From contig JAHRBS010000015.1 of the NCBI GenBank assembly GCA_024305745.1, forward strand, positions 62,001-126,000: a DNA stretch of 64,000 nucleotides, given 5' to 3'. The first letter of the stretch is position 1; every line of letters begins with the position of its first letter. Positions 1-11,389 of the stretch are shown one piece after another. The translations under genes and the position numbers were made by a program. The notes beneath the pieces are model-generated. The model saw only the letters and a program-made list of their open reading frames with translations. It was not told the origin of the DNA and searched no databases. This DNA comes from Polyporus tsugae. Lineage: Eukaryota > Basidiomycota > Agaricomycetes > Polyporales > Polyporaceae.

Positions 1-194
1 CAGCCATTCTGGACTGCCTCTTTCCGTGCCTCGAGTTGAAATATGGTATCGAGGAGTTGCAGGGTTATGGTGACAACCTGAACCCGTATCTGGAGGACTC
101 GGAGAATATCTCAAAGCTCTTGCGTGCAATGCAGATCGGGCACGAGCACTACCCGCATGGGGTAGAACACTTGGAGCAACCTGAGTCGTGTTAG
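1..194 (+). CDS. F-box/LRR family protein, C-terminal end (partial)
   Basis: The gene enters from the left edge. The frame opening at base 3 reads through to a TAG at 192-194. The segment AILDCLFPCLEL followed by LLRAMQIGHEHYPHG matches the tail of the intact F-box/LRR proteins elsewhere in this window: those end in a block of the type IDRLFPCLTL, an acidic stretch, and a short helix with AMQxGRR. About 63 residues are visible and the F-box and LRR parts lie outside. Proteins of this type are putative substrate receptors of SCF ubiquitin ligases. The assignment rests on similarity to its neighbours only. Confidence 0.55.
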   Translation, partial: AILDCLFPCLELKYGIEELQGYGDNLNPYLEDSENISKLLRAMQIGHEHYPHGVEHLEQPESC

Positions 195-620
195 ATCGTT
201 CATGTACGCCGCTCCTTCATTCTGTACCAGTATTTAATGATGATGGACTTCCAATAGGTTGCTCGAAATTGAAATTTTGATTAGGGCTAATTTGTACCAA
301 AGTTCGTTACCTTTCGTTGTATGTTGTATGTTTTGTACAGAAAGTAAGTGTTGTATCATATCCTAGTACTAGTGGCTCCGTAACCGATTTACCCTCAGAG
401 CGCCTCCAGACAGTCGGTTACAAGAGTTACGTGATCAGCCAGCACATTGGCGTGGACTCAGCCCAGAGCTTGTTACGAGCGACAGTGTTCCATAGACGAC
501 ACCCTCCATGCTGAATTATGTCTGTGCGGGGATGGGTCTGCGCCATAGTGCACCAAAATACGGTAATGACCTGTGGCGACAAGGGCTGAATTCAAATGCT
601 GACTGATTATACCCAAAGGC
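195..620. other. Intergenic, nothing recognised
   Basis: AT-richer DNA between the end of one F-box gene and the start of the next F-box exon. It holds short open frames with no recognisable motif and no clear repeat. Confidence 0.5.
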
Positions 621-1790
621 ATGCCCAGCGCCGTGCAACGCGCCATTGCCAGTCCAACAATTTTGGCACAGATCCTTGCTCAGCGCTCTCCCAGGTGGGA
701 TGGCGTCAAAGACCCCGACAACACCGGTGATGAGGACGGACACGAGGATCACACGTCGCTCCGTAGCGCATTGGCAGCTTGTACTCGGGTGTGTCGCTCC
801 TTCTCCAGTCCCGCACTGGACGCGCAATGGAGGGTCTTGGATGGTGTCGCCATCTCAAAAAGCACATACTACCGTGAATATCCCATTATCCCTCTCCGCC
901 GGATAGCACCCGTAAGATAGTGCCCGGACGGCTAGCTCGGCATGTCCGATCCGGTCCCTGCCAGTGTCAGCCTCAGGACTCAATCACCAGCTTTGCTCAC
1001 ACCTCGACCTTGCTTGTGCCTCCATTTAAAAATTTCCTGTGTGTGGTTATTTCCGCACATAGGCTGGGATTATTGCTTACAGTTTGCAGAACGATAGTAG
1101 ATTTGAAGTCTGACTGAGATACAACCCGATTTGGTAGGTAAGCACTTGGAAGATCTTGCCAAGGTTACTTTGTAGACTCGCTCGCCGAGGATTGTTGTTG
1201 TGGGAGTCTGAATATGCATTTCACTCTGAATATATGTTTTGAACCGTCCATGTCATCGAAAAACTCCCCTATGTGGCCGAAGTTGCGGGCCAGCCCGGAC
1301 TCCACCGAGCGCCTACACACCAAATCTCAGTCGGACTTCAAATCTGACTGAGCGTGCTTTCCTCGAAGACGACTAAGTATCGTTTTGTTCCTGGTGTCTG
1401 CATGTGGTTCTTTCCGTGCATAGACTGAACCGCTCGAGTCCCTTTTGCTTACACTATTATTTGAATAGAGTGGAGAATGGGATGGTACACGGCAAAGCAG
1501 GGTAGTGAATTCGGAGCGAATTGGGCAGATCATGCCGGACGGCTGACCGATCGAGTCTCGACCAATCATTCTCCCATTATCCCATTATCCCCCAGATAAC
1601 GGGATAATCACGGTAACACGGACGCTCTCCCAAAAAAGCCTTGCTGAGGATACTTCCGCACACCGTGAGCCATCCGGGCAACGATTCGGGATCCAAAGAT
1701 GGGCTGGATATGAATCCGGCGCGGTTGGATGTCTTGGTCAGCATCACCAATTTGGCTCGGGTTTTGTACCGCATTGTTATGATGTTAGAA
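621..1790 (+). pseudogene. F-box gene first exon, split by a MITE
   Basis: From the ATG at 621 the frame reads an F-box-type start: TILAQILAQ, then a block with SALAACTRVCRSFSSPALDA and QWRVLDG. The layout is the same as in the intact F-box genes of this window (ILLEIFAHL ... TLASCAQTCRAFSDLALAELWRVLD). Coding is interrupted at 872-1613 by a TA-flanked inverted-repeat element. After it the same frame resumes with PKKALLRILPHTVSHPGND, a plausible continuation of the linker after the F-box. A TAA forms at the junction, so the gene is broken even if the insertion is ignored. The matching C-terminal exon may be the F-box/LRR fragment at 11624-12996, pushed away by later insertions; that link is inference. 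Confidence 0.55.
872..1613. mobile_element. 742-bp MITE-like element with TA duplication
   Basis: The left end begins CCGTGAATATCCCATTATC. The reverse complement of the right end begins CCGTGATTATCCCGTTATC, so 17 of 19 bases agree. TA dinucleotides flank both ends (870-871 and 1614-1615). It interrupts an F-box exon whose frame resumes on the other side. No transposase is encoded. Inside, an 18-bp imperfect inverted pair lies at 1101-1118 and 1326-1343. The TA target fits a Tc1/mariner-mobilised non-autonomous element. Confidence 0.6.
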
Positions 1791-1799
1791 ACCGTTGTA

Positions 1800-2915
1800 A
1801 TTAGATTTTGATGAGTGTAATCATTGCCACTTCGGAATGCATTATAATCCCACTATTCCGGCACTGGAAAGCTTCCAAGTACATCGCAAGGACATTGCAA
1901 TGTGACAGAATCAATGCAATGACCGTACATGTTCCAAGTTGTCCAAGCGTGCCTAGGCATCCAACAATATGTAGAGCTTCCATCGGTTGGGTCTGGTTAC
2001 TATGCTGTTTGCCACACACAATAGCGCACGGATTACGAATGAAATGACTGCATTTTCTCGCAAACTACAGTACTGTACATCAACTATATACGGAACCCAG
2101 GCACAAATCTGTCACCAGGAGGCAACACTTGGAGACAATGACAGGGCCTGAGAACGACGTATCAATGTAGAAGCAGATGCACCAGCTACCAGTAGCTTCG
2201 GCGATACAGCCCGGACGACAGAGAGAACAGATATGCATAGTAATACATAGGGACTTACCTTACGTGTGACTACACAACAGCCTTAGCCAGCACAACTTGA
2301 TGCTCCAGATAGGCTAGCGAATAGCCGAGAGAGGTATATGATGGCAGCAGCGAGCACCACCCCGAGCGACCGCGAGCCCAAGGTATCCACTCCAGACGTG
2401 CCAGCAGAGACACCAGACCATAGATCAGAAGATACCAAAACAACAGCCTAGGAGAGGCCCAGTCTAGGACAGTGGCAGCGACAGCGAGCCCAAGACTCGA
2501 AGACGGCGAGCGTGACAGCTGGACGGTGCAAGAGAGACTGGGTGGGACTTCACCGGGTAGTGACCTACTGGTAGGAGGCTTGAGGTAGAAGTAAGGGTTC
2601 CTGTATAAGCAACTAGGTTAGCGTGAGCCGTGTGTGTAGGATGAAAGAGAGAAATGAGGGACTTGGTCGACGAAGGAGAATCGAGCGGGACGAAGGGGAT
2701 TCAACTTGATTGAAGCTCCGGCGTGGTCCTGTACAGTATCACAACCATTGCCATCCGAGAACATCCGGGAGTCCAAGAAGAGCGCTCATTTACGCTGATT
2801 GTGCGAGGCAGTGGCAACGACAAGGAGGAATTGTGGTGAGTTGCAAGAGCATTGGGGGGACATTGGAAGTGGATTCGAAGAGGGCTGTGAGGTGCGCAAC
2901 CATGAACTGACGTCG
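1800..2915. other. Uncharacterised DNA between F-box remnant and hAT element
   Basis: No convincing coding frame. It has many short frames in both strands without motifs. It is probably old insertion or decayed intronic DNA of the broken F-box gene. Confidence 0.35.
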
Positions 2916-2923
2916 CCATCACC
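2916..2923. repeat. hAT target site duplication, left copy
   Basis: CCATCACC directly abuts the hAT end TAGTGTTGCCAC at 2924. The identical octamer follows the other end at 11390-11397. Eight bases is the length expected for hAT integration. Confidence 0.9.
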
Positions 2924-3118
2924 TAGTGTTGCCACAAGGTGAGGTAAAGGTCACCTCACGGTGTCGGAGTTCATACCTTGAGTCGCCTTGAAGCACCACA
3001 AGGTCGCCTTGGAGTGTACACGTGATATGTCCGAGGGAGCAAGGTGTGGGTGCCCATTCAACTTGCCAGTGACTCCGAGTGGTATTCGTGGATAGTAACT
3101 TGTACGCTACGTAATATA

Positions 3119-6100
3119 TCAGTCTGTACATGCCTCGCGCATCTCCCGTAACACGTTGCTCATGCATGCCAGAGAAAACTCGTCATCCTTGTCAGCTTCC
3201 AATACAGGCAGATCCTCCGTGCGGCGATCAGGAAGTACTACGTCCCGGGCTGTCTCCCCATCGGAAGGCATTAGCCCCCTTCTCCGCTCCTGTTCCCGAC
3301 GCTCCTCGTTAATTGAATACTTCAGGACTTGCAAGACCTCCATGGTAGCTGCAGACAAGTTGGTGCACCGTAGGGTGTCAGTCTCCTTGCTTGACGAGAA
3401 AACGCGCTTGGAGGTGACGCCCGATGCTTGCGCACATAAGAGCGGGAGGGCCACGCGATATAAGAATGGGAAGGCGTGTTCCCGGCGCTGTGGGAGAAAT
3501 TACTTAGGGGTGAAATTGACATGGATATAAGAAAAGATCTGACGGACCTCCCAATAGTCCAAAATGTTGGTTGTCGGGTTAGCGCGCTCCTCAGAGAGGT
3601 AATGCTCCACCTCTTGCTCGGCCGCCTGCATGTCTTCCGCATCGAGACGTTCTTCGCGAGCTGTGTCCGATTCCATGGGAGCACCCGCAGGTTCCGAGCA
3701 CCCCATGGCTGAGTCCAGTGTGCTATCTACAGAGGAGCTCGATAGCTCCCGGCGAAGGGCGTTAAGCATCTCAAACTCTGACTGCTGCGCGGGGTGGCTG
3801 AGGCTTCGAGATGACGGGACTCGTGAGCTTGGTTCAACCCGGCTGTAGAGGGAGTTAATATTAATGGGGCCACGCTCTCCAAAGCCTGCGCGCGATGTTG
3901 CTCGTATCTGCAATGCTCAAAGACCTGCGAGTATTCAAGGACCGGTAAGTCCTGTGAGTATTCAAGAACTGGAAAATCATTCTTGCACCACTTTGATTAA
4001 CCAGGTTTTGACGGTGGCCTGTTCATGTGCGGGCCAATTATTCTTGATTATCCAATAGAATTTAAAGATAGGATTGATGACTGTGAAGGATTGGAGAGTT
4101 AGTGCACTAGCACTTGACAAAGCAGAGATGGATCCGACTGTACCCATGGCAAGCGCATAGACTCGGGTCCGCTGCATGTAGCTCATATATGACTCGAGGA
4201 TGCCGATTGAGGTGGAGATAGCGTGCGCGATCTTTGTGTACTTTGCTCGCGCTGATGTATACGGTACGGGAGACCTGTGGAGAACCGCAGATCTACTGAC
4301 CGCGGTAGAAGGAGGGAGTCGTCGGGTGCTCAGGGCCGCAAAGATCGGACAACAAACTCACACACAGAGAGGGGGAGGGGACCTAGTCCAAAGTGCGGGC
4401 GTACCAAAAAGAACCCCAAGTGACTAACGTACCCGCACGGTGCGGGAAGCTCACGACGAGCTGACAAGGGCTCTCGGGCCCGATGCGAATCGACGAACGG
4501 CCGGACAGACGGACGGAACGAGCGCGGTGCTCGCAGAGAGAGAGGGAGAGCGGGGAGACGAGTCTGATTCCTGCTGGGCCTCAACTTCTACCTATGTAAC
4601 ATACACCGAACCCTAAAATAAGTAACATACTAGACGCGGGAGTGGAGCTCAGGCTGTCGACGAATGTCACGCCGAAACGCGCCCTCTCCGGACGGAAACA
4701 GCTAAGACTGCGGGAGTGGACGCGCGCGCGTTAAGGCGGGCAGATGACGTAGTGCGAGGACGGTGCGAGCAGAGCGCCGGTCCGGCATATGCTGGAAAGC
4801 CGCGCGTGCGGTGCGCGAAGAGAGTGGGTGAGCGTCGAGATCCCCACACAGACGGGCTGAAGGCCCATCAGCGCGAGCTTGAGGAGGTCCAGAAGTTCTT
4901 CGTATGTTGGAAGGATGAGAGGAGCGGTGGAAGTATGCGTAGAAGAGAGAATTTGCTGAACGTGGTGTGGGATACGAAGGAACATTCGTATGTCGTTGAG
5001 GACCCTGAGATCGTGCTCGTCTAGACGTAGGTGGGTGATCTCCTTCTGGTTGTCTTTCGACAAAAAGATCAGTACTGCCTGGGAAATGGCTGTCAGATTA
5101 GCTCGCTGATGGACATCTTGTGGGAGGAAATCATACCGGATAGAGTTCAAGGAGCCTATCAAGCATAAAAAGAATAGATGACCAGCAAGTGTCAACGTCG
5201 CGAAGCAACTGAGCGTCCCATGGTACCTCCTCCGACAAGGCTCCCTCGCTCTTGGCCTGTCGGATGGCATCATTGAATGCTTCGCGTCGGAGGGAGGAAG
5301 CACGGCAGGCAGCAATGAGTTGACGAGCATGCTTAATAGGGTCTCGGTCGAGTGCCTGGGCGTACTTCTTGTCCGCTTGGAGGGTGGCGTTAGATTCGGC
5401 GTCCATAGCGAGGAGGGAAGCAAAAGGGATCTTCTCAATGAGTTGTGTTTCTTCAGCTTCCGAGGATGAGTTGTGTGGCGCCGTGTCCGTGCCAGCGATG
5501 GAGATAGGTTGCGGGAGAATGAGAGCTGCCGCGGTGATAGCCTCTGAGTCCAAGAGCGCAGGTGCACCACCAATCGTACTTGAGGCCTCCGGCCCGCCCG
5601 TGGCACTTACATCCATGAGATTCTTGAGACCGTGTTTGACAGAGATGTTGACGACGTGTGGGAAGCATCTATCAAGCATTGTCAGCCTAAGTTTATCTTC
5701 GAGGCACTGACACCAACGGCGACATCATGAGGAGTTAAGTAGTACCTGAGACGATTCCCGTCATGACTGAAACTGATACCTCTTGCATTGAGCAAACGTG
5801 TGAGGTCCTCCATCATGGTCTCGCAATTGCTGGCATTGTCAAGTGTGATACAGCCGACCTGGGAACATGTAAGCGACTATATCAGACAGACGAAGACTGG
5901 AAGTACAACACACATATCTTGTGAAGGATGCCGAGCTCTTCCAGGATGGTGAGAAACTGCGCGGCCATGTTTGCACCAGTGTGTCGTCCGGGAAGGTAGC
6001 AAAATGCTCCGAGGCGTGAGCGAAGCTCGAGCCTCTGTGCGTCAGTTTTGGCGTAAAAATGGACGGTCACGGCCATGTAACCATGCAGAATCTTACATGT

Positions 6101-7680
6101 CCACATGTCACTTGTGAATGAGATGCGCCCTTCAGTAGACTAACAATATGTATTCAGCATCTTACCTCAGAGTCAACAACATTGGATAAATACTACAACT
6201 TACCTGGAGGTCTCGCCGCAATGCTTCAATAGCACGTTCGTACTCATTGCCGATCAAAGCACGTGCGTGCGTGCAATGGAGAATATCCTTGTCTTCGAGG
6301 GGCACCGCAGACGTGCTTGCATAGCGAATGACCTCACGGAACAGGTCATTGTCGACGACATTGATAGCCTAGAACGCAGTCATCCCGTTAGCTAAGTTCA
6401 ACTAGACATGTTACTACAGCGAAAACAGACCTGATCGTCAGCAGCAATCCATCGGACGATGCACCGCCCAAGTCCGTCCAGAGTGAACGGTTCCAGCTGC
6501 AGTTCCGAGATGCCACTGGAAGTGGAACCGGTGGTGGGCAGCTTGAAAGCCAGCTCCTCCCAGCCCTTCAGCCTGTTGTCGATGACGCTCTGGCGCCACT
6601 CGTCATAATGGTGGATCTGAAGGTGGTCTCGGATGGTGGCCGTCATCCCGTTTTTGCACAGCCAGGTGCTCCACCGCTTCCTGATAGTAGTATAAGTATG
6701 GCAATTAGTAAACAGGATAATGCACCGGTAGGGAATAGGAAACTTACTTGCACAACCGGCACGCCACAAAGGTGCAGTCCTTATCCGAGGGCTTGTCATA
6801 CATCCGAGGCTGGTCATCCGGTCGTTAGGGGGGTTCCTCTCGAGAGCCAAGGAGGCGGTAAAGATGGAACCATATATCGCTGGCCGAAGCCTGCGTGGAC
6901 GGCCCAGGTTCATGATGGTTATGCTTTCGGATGACCGAGCCGAAGGAGGCCAGTGGTGCTGGCGCATGAAGGACCGACGCCGCTGAGTCAACCACAGTGA
7001 GAGGCGCAACAGCGGCAGCACCGGGAGTAGCACTCCCAATGTGTATAGGAGCTGTAGGTGCTGCTCCACCACGACCGCGACCGCGACCACGACCAAGACT
7101 GCCACAGCCAGTTGGAGCCCCTCCGCCGCCTCGACTTTGTTTCGCGGTGACAGCGCTAGTTGAATCGGCACCTAGCGTGCACTTACCGTTACCGTTGACA
7201 ACGGTAGCGGTGGAGTCTTCGAGTGGTGGGTGGAAAAGCATGGGGTCGATAGGAGGGTCGCCGGATGGTGGCGGCCCAGGATAACTTGCTGGATGGAAAG
7301 GGGTTTCGGTCGGCGAGTAGCTAAGGTGGTATATGAGTGGCATCTAAAGAGAGAAAGCATAAAGTGCCAACATACTGTGTATATGACATGCCCCCAGGTG
7401 GTCCATGGGTCACGTAGTACGATGGATGGGTGGAAATGGCATCCTGGGGATAGGTAGGAGCCGTGGGAGCGGACGACGGACCAGGAGTGCCAGCGGGTGG
7501 GGTGTAGTAGCCTGGAATGCGGGTTGGAGTAGAAGAAAAAGAAGACAATCCAGGTGGAAAATTCCAGCCAGAGACGGGCGTAGACGGAGGAGGTGCGGGG
7601 TGCGGCGACTCGGAGTAGTTGCAACTGCACTGGGCAAGACCCCATGCACCACAACTAGTGCAACTGTAGGAAGAAGGCAT
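3119..7680 (-). pseudogene. hAT family transposase, inactivated
   Basis: A multi-exon minus-strand gene. Parts in order: a Pro/Ser/Gly-rich N-terminus from about 7680; a BED-type zinc finger region (CRLC ... TIRDHLQIHH, about 6790-6590); SFTSDMW, the first catalytic Asp (about 6115); TLDNAS, the second Asp (about 5835); RCFPHVVNISVKHGL; RDVDTCWSS; ILDYWE; and the hATC dimerisation block ending near 3119. Three lesions are visible. There is an in-frame TAA at 6825-6827 between the spacer and the BED finger. The usual S-E-R-x-F-S motif with the catalytic Glu reads SKRVFS (Lys codon at 3407-3409). The usual T-R-W motif reads T-C-W. Exon limits are approximate, and 4270-4850 is probably intron. 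Confidence 0.8.
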
Positions 7681-8133
7681 GGTGAACGAGAATACCTTTC
7701 TACTCACCACTTGACGCGGATTTTATAGGCATTTGGGGTTTGTTGTGGGCCTGTGGCACAGATGATCATGTATGCATTGTGGTCATCTACTTCAAGTTTA
7801 CACAGGATCTGACCTAAAAACCTAGGCAACCAGCCTATATGTGCCCCGGTGCAGTCATATTCGGCCCAAAGAGGGGTGAATTGAGGGACATTACCATTTA
7901 ACATGTGGTAAAAGGGCACTATAATTGATGGGGAATAGGGAGGCAGCATGAGCAGGGGCAAGAGCAGACGCGTCGACACGTCAACAGAACGCGTCATTTC
8001 GTAGCACGTGACTGACTCCAATGCATCATACCGGTCGGTCACCGTTGGTCTGACTCTGGGCGCCGAACACCGGGACCTTGATCTGACCTCGAAGTGACCT
8101 TGGGGCGACCTTGGGGCTACCTTGACCGGTTTA

Positions 8134-8166
8134 TTACGGTTTTCAAAATGATACGGAATCGCGTTT
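8134..8166 (+). repeat. Left terminal inverted repeat of nested element
   Basis: Begins TTACGGTTTTCAAAATGATA and is identical over 33 bases to the reverse complement of 11290-11322. It is preceded by TA at 8132-8133. Confidence 0.9.
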
Positions 8167-8349
8167 TCGCGCACAGCGTCCTAGCCGCCCAGGCCCGAGG
8201 CAGCGCGGGCGCCTATGACGTCGTCCCGCCGGCGCTCGTTCATCGATGAGGCTGCCGCCGTACAGTCGTGCTTTTCCTTCGCCTCCATTGCATTTCCATA
8301 GCATCTTTTACAGTATTCTATCTTACACTGTCCCTACTGTGCTTATAAA

Positions 8350-10047
8350 ATGTCTTCTCCATCCATTCCTTCTTCCCCTCTTCCCAGCAACATTGCTGAG
8401 GTCTCGGCACTTCCTCCTCCTCCGAAGCCGGTCATCTTCATGGTCTCCGCCACTATCAACATCCCGGATCCTACTCCTACTCAGCCCAAGAAGGGTGGGA
8501 GGACTCCAAGGGCCAAGGTCAACAAGGAGGAGAAGACAAAGGAGTTTCCCTTTGCCCCCACCAAGGCAAACTACCTCGCCTTTCTGCAGGGTATTCTCAC
8601 CAAGTACGGAGAGGGGTCCCGTCGGGTCTCGAGCAAGCACGCTTTCCCATTCAAATTCTACCATAAGAGCCTGGGATTAAAGTGAGTTCTATATTCCTTG
8701 CTCTACGCCCCCCTCTCAGCATCGGTGCAGCAAGTCGACTGCGTTGTCAGTTGACGATGCAGACGAGTACGGGCAGCTGGTCGATAAGATCAGCAAGCAT
8801 GGGCTCGAGACTGTCCACATCCTCGTCAAGATGGTGGATGTCGAAGCTAAGTGTCCTAAGCGGGTATGTTGGCTGCAGCATTGTGTGCAATGCATCTCGC
8901 TGATATCTAGAGTAGTCCAGTGATGGCGGGGACATCGACTCTGGCTCCGAAAACGATGAGCCATCGGTAACTCAGGCGGTACGTGTCTCTGATACTAGTC
9001 CATTCGGTCGTATATCTCATTGTATACAGAAGTCCAAGGGTGACGAACTGTCGCCCCTCGAGAAGCAGATCGCCCAAAACCGTATGGCACTCGAGAAGCG
9101 TTACCAGGTCTCAAGCGGATACTGGGAGTTCGACTACAGGACTGCTGGGGTTCAGCCACTTATCCTCACTCCGTTCCTCATAAGGGAGTGGGCAATGGTG
9201 ATGGTACATGCTGTGTTTTCGTTCATGGGTATCTATGCCAATGCAGATGCAGGTTGACGGCAAGGCCACTGTCGAGACTCCCCCAAACATGGGGCCTTTT
9301 GACCCGCGTGCGCAGCGTCGTGCTAGCCTTCTTGCAAGCACAACCACAGGCTCGCAACCTTCTATAGGTGTGGATCTCGCCCAGATGACAACCTTTCTTT
9401 CCGCGGTTGTGGGGATAGTTCAGCCTCGTATTTTGCCAGAGACATTGCCATCTACTCCAACGCGCTCACTTAGTTCTACTCGGGCTCCTCCGAGCCCCTC
9501 CGACCTGACTCAGTTTCTTGCGTGGACTGCTGCGCGCCCGGAATATCAACTTCCGGATGCGCAGGAGTACGCGGATAAACTGAGACAGGAAAGCTTTGAT
9601 CCAGATGTTATTCTTGACCTTGAGCGGGATGATCTTACGTCATCTCCGGTCAGAATGACGAAGGGCAATGCTATGCGCTTGAAGCATGCCTGCGACAGTT
9701 GGTGGAACGCTCCTGATGATAAGCGGTCCCGTCCGTTGCCTTCGCTCTTGGCTAGTACTACAACTGCTAGTAGTGTCGCTACTACAGCTGGTAATGGTGA
9801 GGAAATGGAGCCCAAGGTCCGATATGAGCTGTGTTGGATTGATCCAGATGGCACGGTCACTGGTAGAAATTCTTGGTTTGGACCTCCTATACGTTGTGAT
9901 GAGAACTGGACTGGCGCATCTACGCCACCTGACCCTGCCACTGAGGGGAAGGTGTTCTACTTGGATACTGCTCGTGGAAATCAATGGGTTGAGGTTCCAC
10001 CGGAGTACATTATTCTGAGGCCCCAGGAGAAGGACTCGGACTTTTAG
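8350..10047 (+). CDS. Transposon cargo protein, SAM-like C-terminal half, function unknown
   Basis: Five exons fit consistent GT-AG splicing: 8350-8681, 8731-8863, 8916-8978, 9030-9203 and 9253-10047. They sum to 1,497 nt, or 498 residues. The ATG at 8350 is the first in frame. The N-terminus is Pro/Lys-rich (TQPKKGGRTPRAKVNKEEK) and is followed by FAPTKANYLAFLQGILTKYG. The middle is acidic and then helical (SPLEKQIAQNRMALEKRY). The C-terminal half has a stretch resembling a SAM domain (EYADKLRQESFDPDVIL ... GNAMRLKHACDSWW) and a Trp-rich end. I do not recognise a named family. It lies wholly within the Tc1/mariner inverted repeats and converges on the transposase. Possible roles are DNA-binding partner, regulator or captured host gene. 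Confidence 0.7.
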
Positions 10048-10098
10048 CAATTCTGGGTTATATTACTTGTTGGCTAGTCAAATGTTGTGTATGGTCCA

Positions 10099-11168
10099 TT
10101 ACATGTATCCCGCACATCTAAACCATTCCTTCGCCATCTCCGGTGTGACTTTGTAGCATGCCTCGCTAATGTCTGAGACAACTAGCTCGTGGTTCGCGCG
10201 ACGGAGCTGAGTCTTGACAAACCCAAAAGCAAGCTCAATGGGGTTTCTGTCTGGAGAGTAGGGTGGTAGAAAAATAAGCTTGCACACTATGCAGAAGAAG
10301 TCAGCATAATATATGCCATAGTAATATTTCATTCAACTTACATGCCTCATCTTCAACCAGGGCACGAACCGCTTCCGCATGATGGATATTGCAGTTGTCC
10401 AATATCAGAACACTCCGCGGACCAGGGTACGGTGTTGTGAGTGGGATCTATAATGTTACAGTATAAGCAGCCAAGTAATTGAGATATATATCCACTAGTA
10501 CATACCACAAATTCGCGGAGAAACTCAACAAAACGCTCGCTTGTGATGGAGCCCTCGAACACCTTGAAGGTAACGAGACCATCAAGTGTGAGGATAGGAA
10601 GCAATGAATATTGCTGTCCCCGGACAAAGCATGCTTTTTGGACGCAGCGAGAAGCCATAGGAGCCCAGCCCCTTCGTCGAATGGTGGCCCGTTGATCGAC
10701 CACACTTTCATCCCCAAACATAAGCATGGATGGATCTGGAGCCTCAACCGCTATGCGGTTCATAAAGGCAGCCCGAAAAAGCTCATCCCGCTCAGCTGCA
10801 GCTTTCACAACAGCCTTAGACGAGTAGCGCATGCGATGGAGGGTACGGACGAGTGTGGCGAGGGAGACGGTGATGCTGAATGTGTTTGTGAGATAGTCTT
10901 GAATCTCGTCCAGGTAGAGGGTAGGCTTCTCGGAAAGGAGGGTGCGGATGAACTCAACATGCTCACCCGTGAGGACACGGGGGCGACCAGCTCGCCCAGC
11001 GAAGGGGTTGAGAAGTGTGCCGTGTTGCCGGATGCATGCAAGAGTCTGGTAGACCATACTCTTTGCAACACCCAGCACCTCGCAGACCTCAGCCACAGAG
11101 CGCCCCTGTTCAAGGAATAGAACAGGTATGCGAGCCTTCAGATCGGTTGACACCTTTCTTCGAGCCAT
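10099..11168 (-). CDS. Tc1/mariner (IS630-like) DDE transposase
   Basis: Three exons, 11168-10506, 10447-10342 and 10286-10099, join in frame to 957 nt (318 residues). The N-terminus is a paired helix-turn-helix region: GRSVAEVCEVLGVAKSMVYQ, then a Gly/Arg linker GRAGRPRVLTGEH and a second winged helix with YLDEIQDYL. The catalytic core shows FGDESVVDQ (first Asp), VLILDNCNIHHAEA (second Asp) and PPYSPDRNPIELAF (third acidic residue). No stop or missing motif is seen, so it looks functional. It would cut and paste DNA at TA sites using the flanking inverted repeats. Confidence 0.88.
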
Positions 11169-11289
11169 GGAAGCACCAGGGAGAGAGGGACAGGTGAATT
11201 CAGCAAGCCCTGCGCGCTGGCAGCACGCTCAGGCACCCGTGGCACTGCCCGGCCCGACCACTGGATCGAGCGCCCAAGCCCCGCGCGAG

Positions 11290-11322
11290 AAACGCGATTC
11301 CGTATCATTTTGAAAACCGTAA
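11290..11322 (-). repeat. Right terminal inverted repeat of nested element
   Basis: Reverse complement of the left repeat over 33 bases, followed by TA at 11323-11324. About 65 bp further right lies the outer hAT end. Confidence 0.9.
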
Positions 11323-11389
11323 TAATCCGAACTCCGCTCAAGCCAAGGTGCGCCTTGCCTCACGGCACCTTTACCTTGTGGCAACACTA

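Larger units (their letters stand above)
8134..11322. mobile_element. Two-gene Tc1/mariner-like transposon nested in the hAT
   Basis: 3,189 bp bounded by perfect 33-bp inverted repeats (8134-8166 and 11290-11322) and a TA duplication (8132-8133, 11323-11324). It contains a minus-strand DDE transposase (10099-11168) and a convergent plus-strand cargo gene (8350-10047), with only 51 bp between their stop codons. Everything sits inside the repeats, so both genes would move together. The perfect repeats and open transposase frame suggest a fairly recent insertion into the hAT. Confidence 0.88.
2924..11389. mobile_element. hAT DNA transposon containing a nested Tc1/mariner-like element
   Basis: Ends are TAGTGTTGCCACAAGGT at 2924 and its reverse complement ending at 11389. 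They are bounded by a perfect 8-bp duplication CCATCACC. Both ends carry several AAGGT/ACCTTG subterminal motifs (2936-3020, 8071-8125 and 11344-11378), as expected for hAT transposase binding sites. A hAT transposase gene lies on the minus strand at 3119-7680. Removing the nested element (8134-11322 plus one TA) leaves an ordinary hAT of about 5.3 kb with continuous subterminal repeats. The element is probably immobile because its transposase is damaged. Confidence 0.88.

Noticed and set aside
3119..3913. Overlapping minus-strand frames as separate small genes
   Set aside because: Together they are the last exons of the hAT transposase (ILDYWE and the hATC block).
2924..8134. A single large element with ends at 2924 and about 8125
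   Set aside because: The subterminal motifs near 8071-8125 first suggested an end, but no terminal TAGTGTTGCC is present there. The matching terminus and target duplication are at 11389-11397, beyond the nested element.
7704..8174. 156-codon minus-strand frame upstream of the hAT transposase
   Set aside because: It crosses the left inverted repeat of the nested element and has no motif, so it cannot be an original gene.
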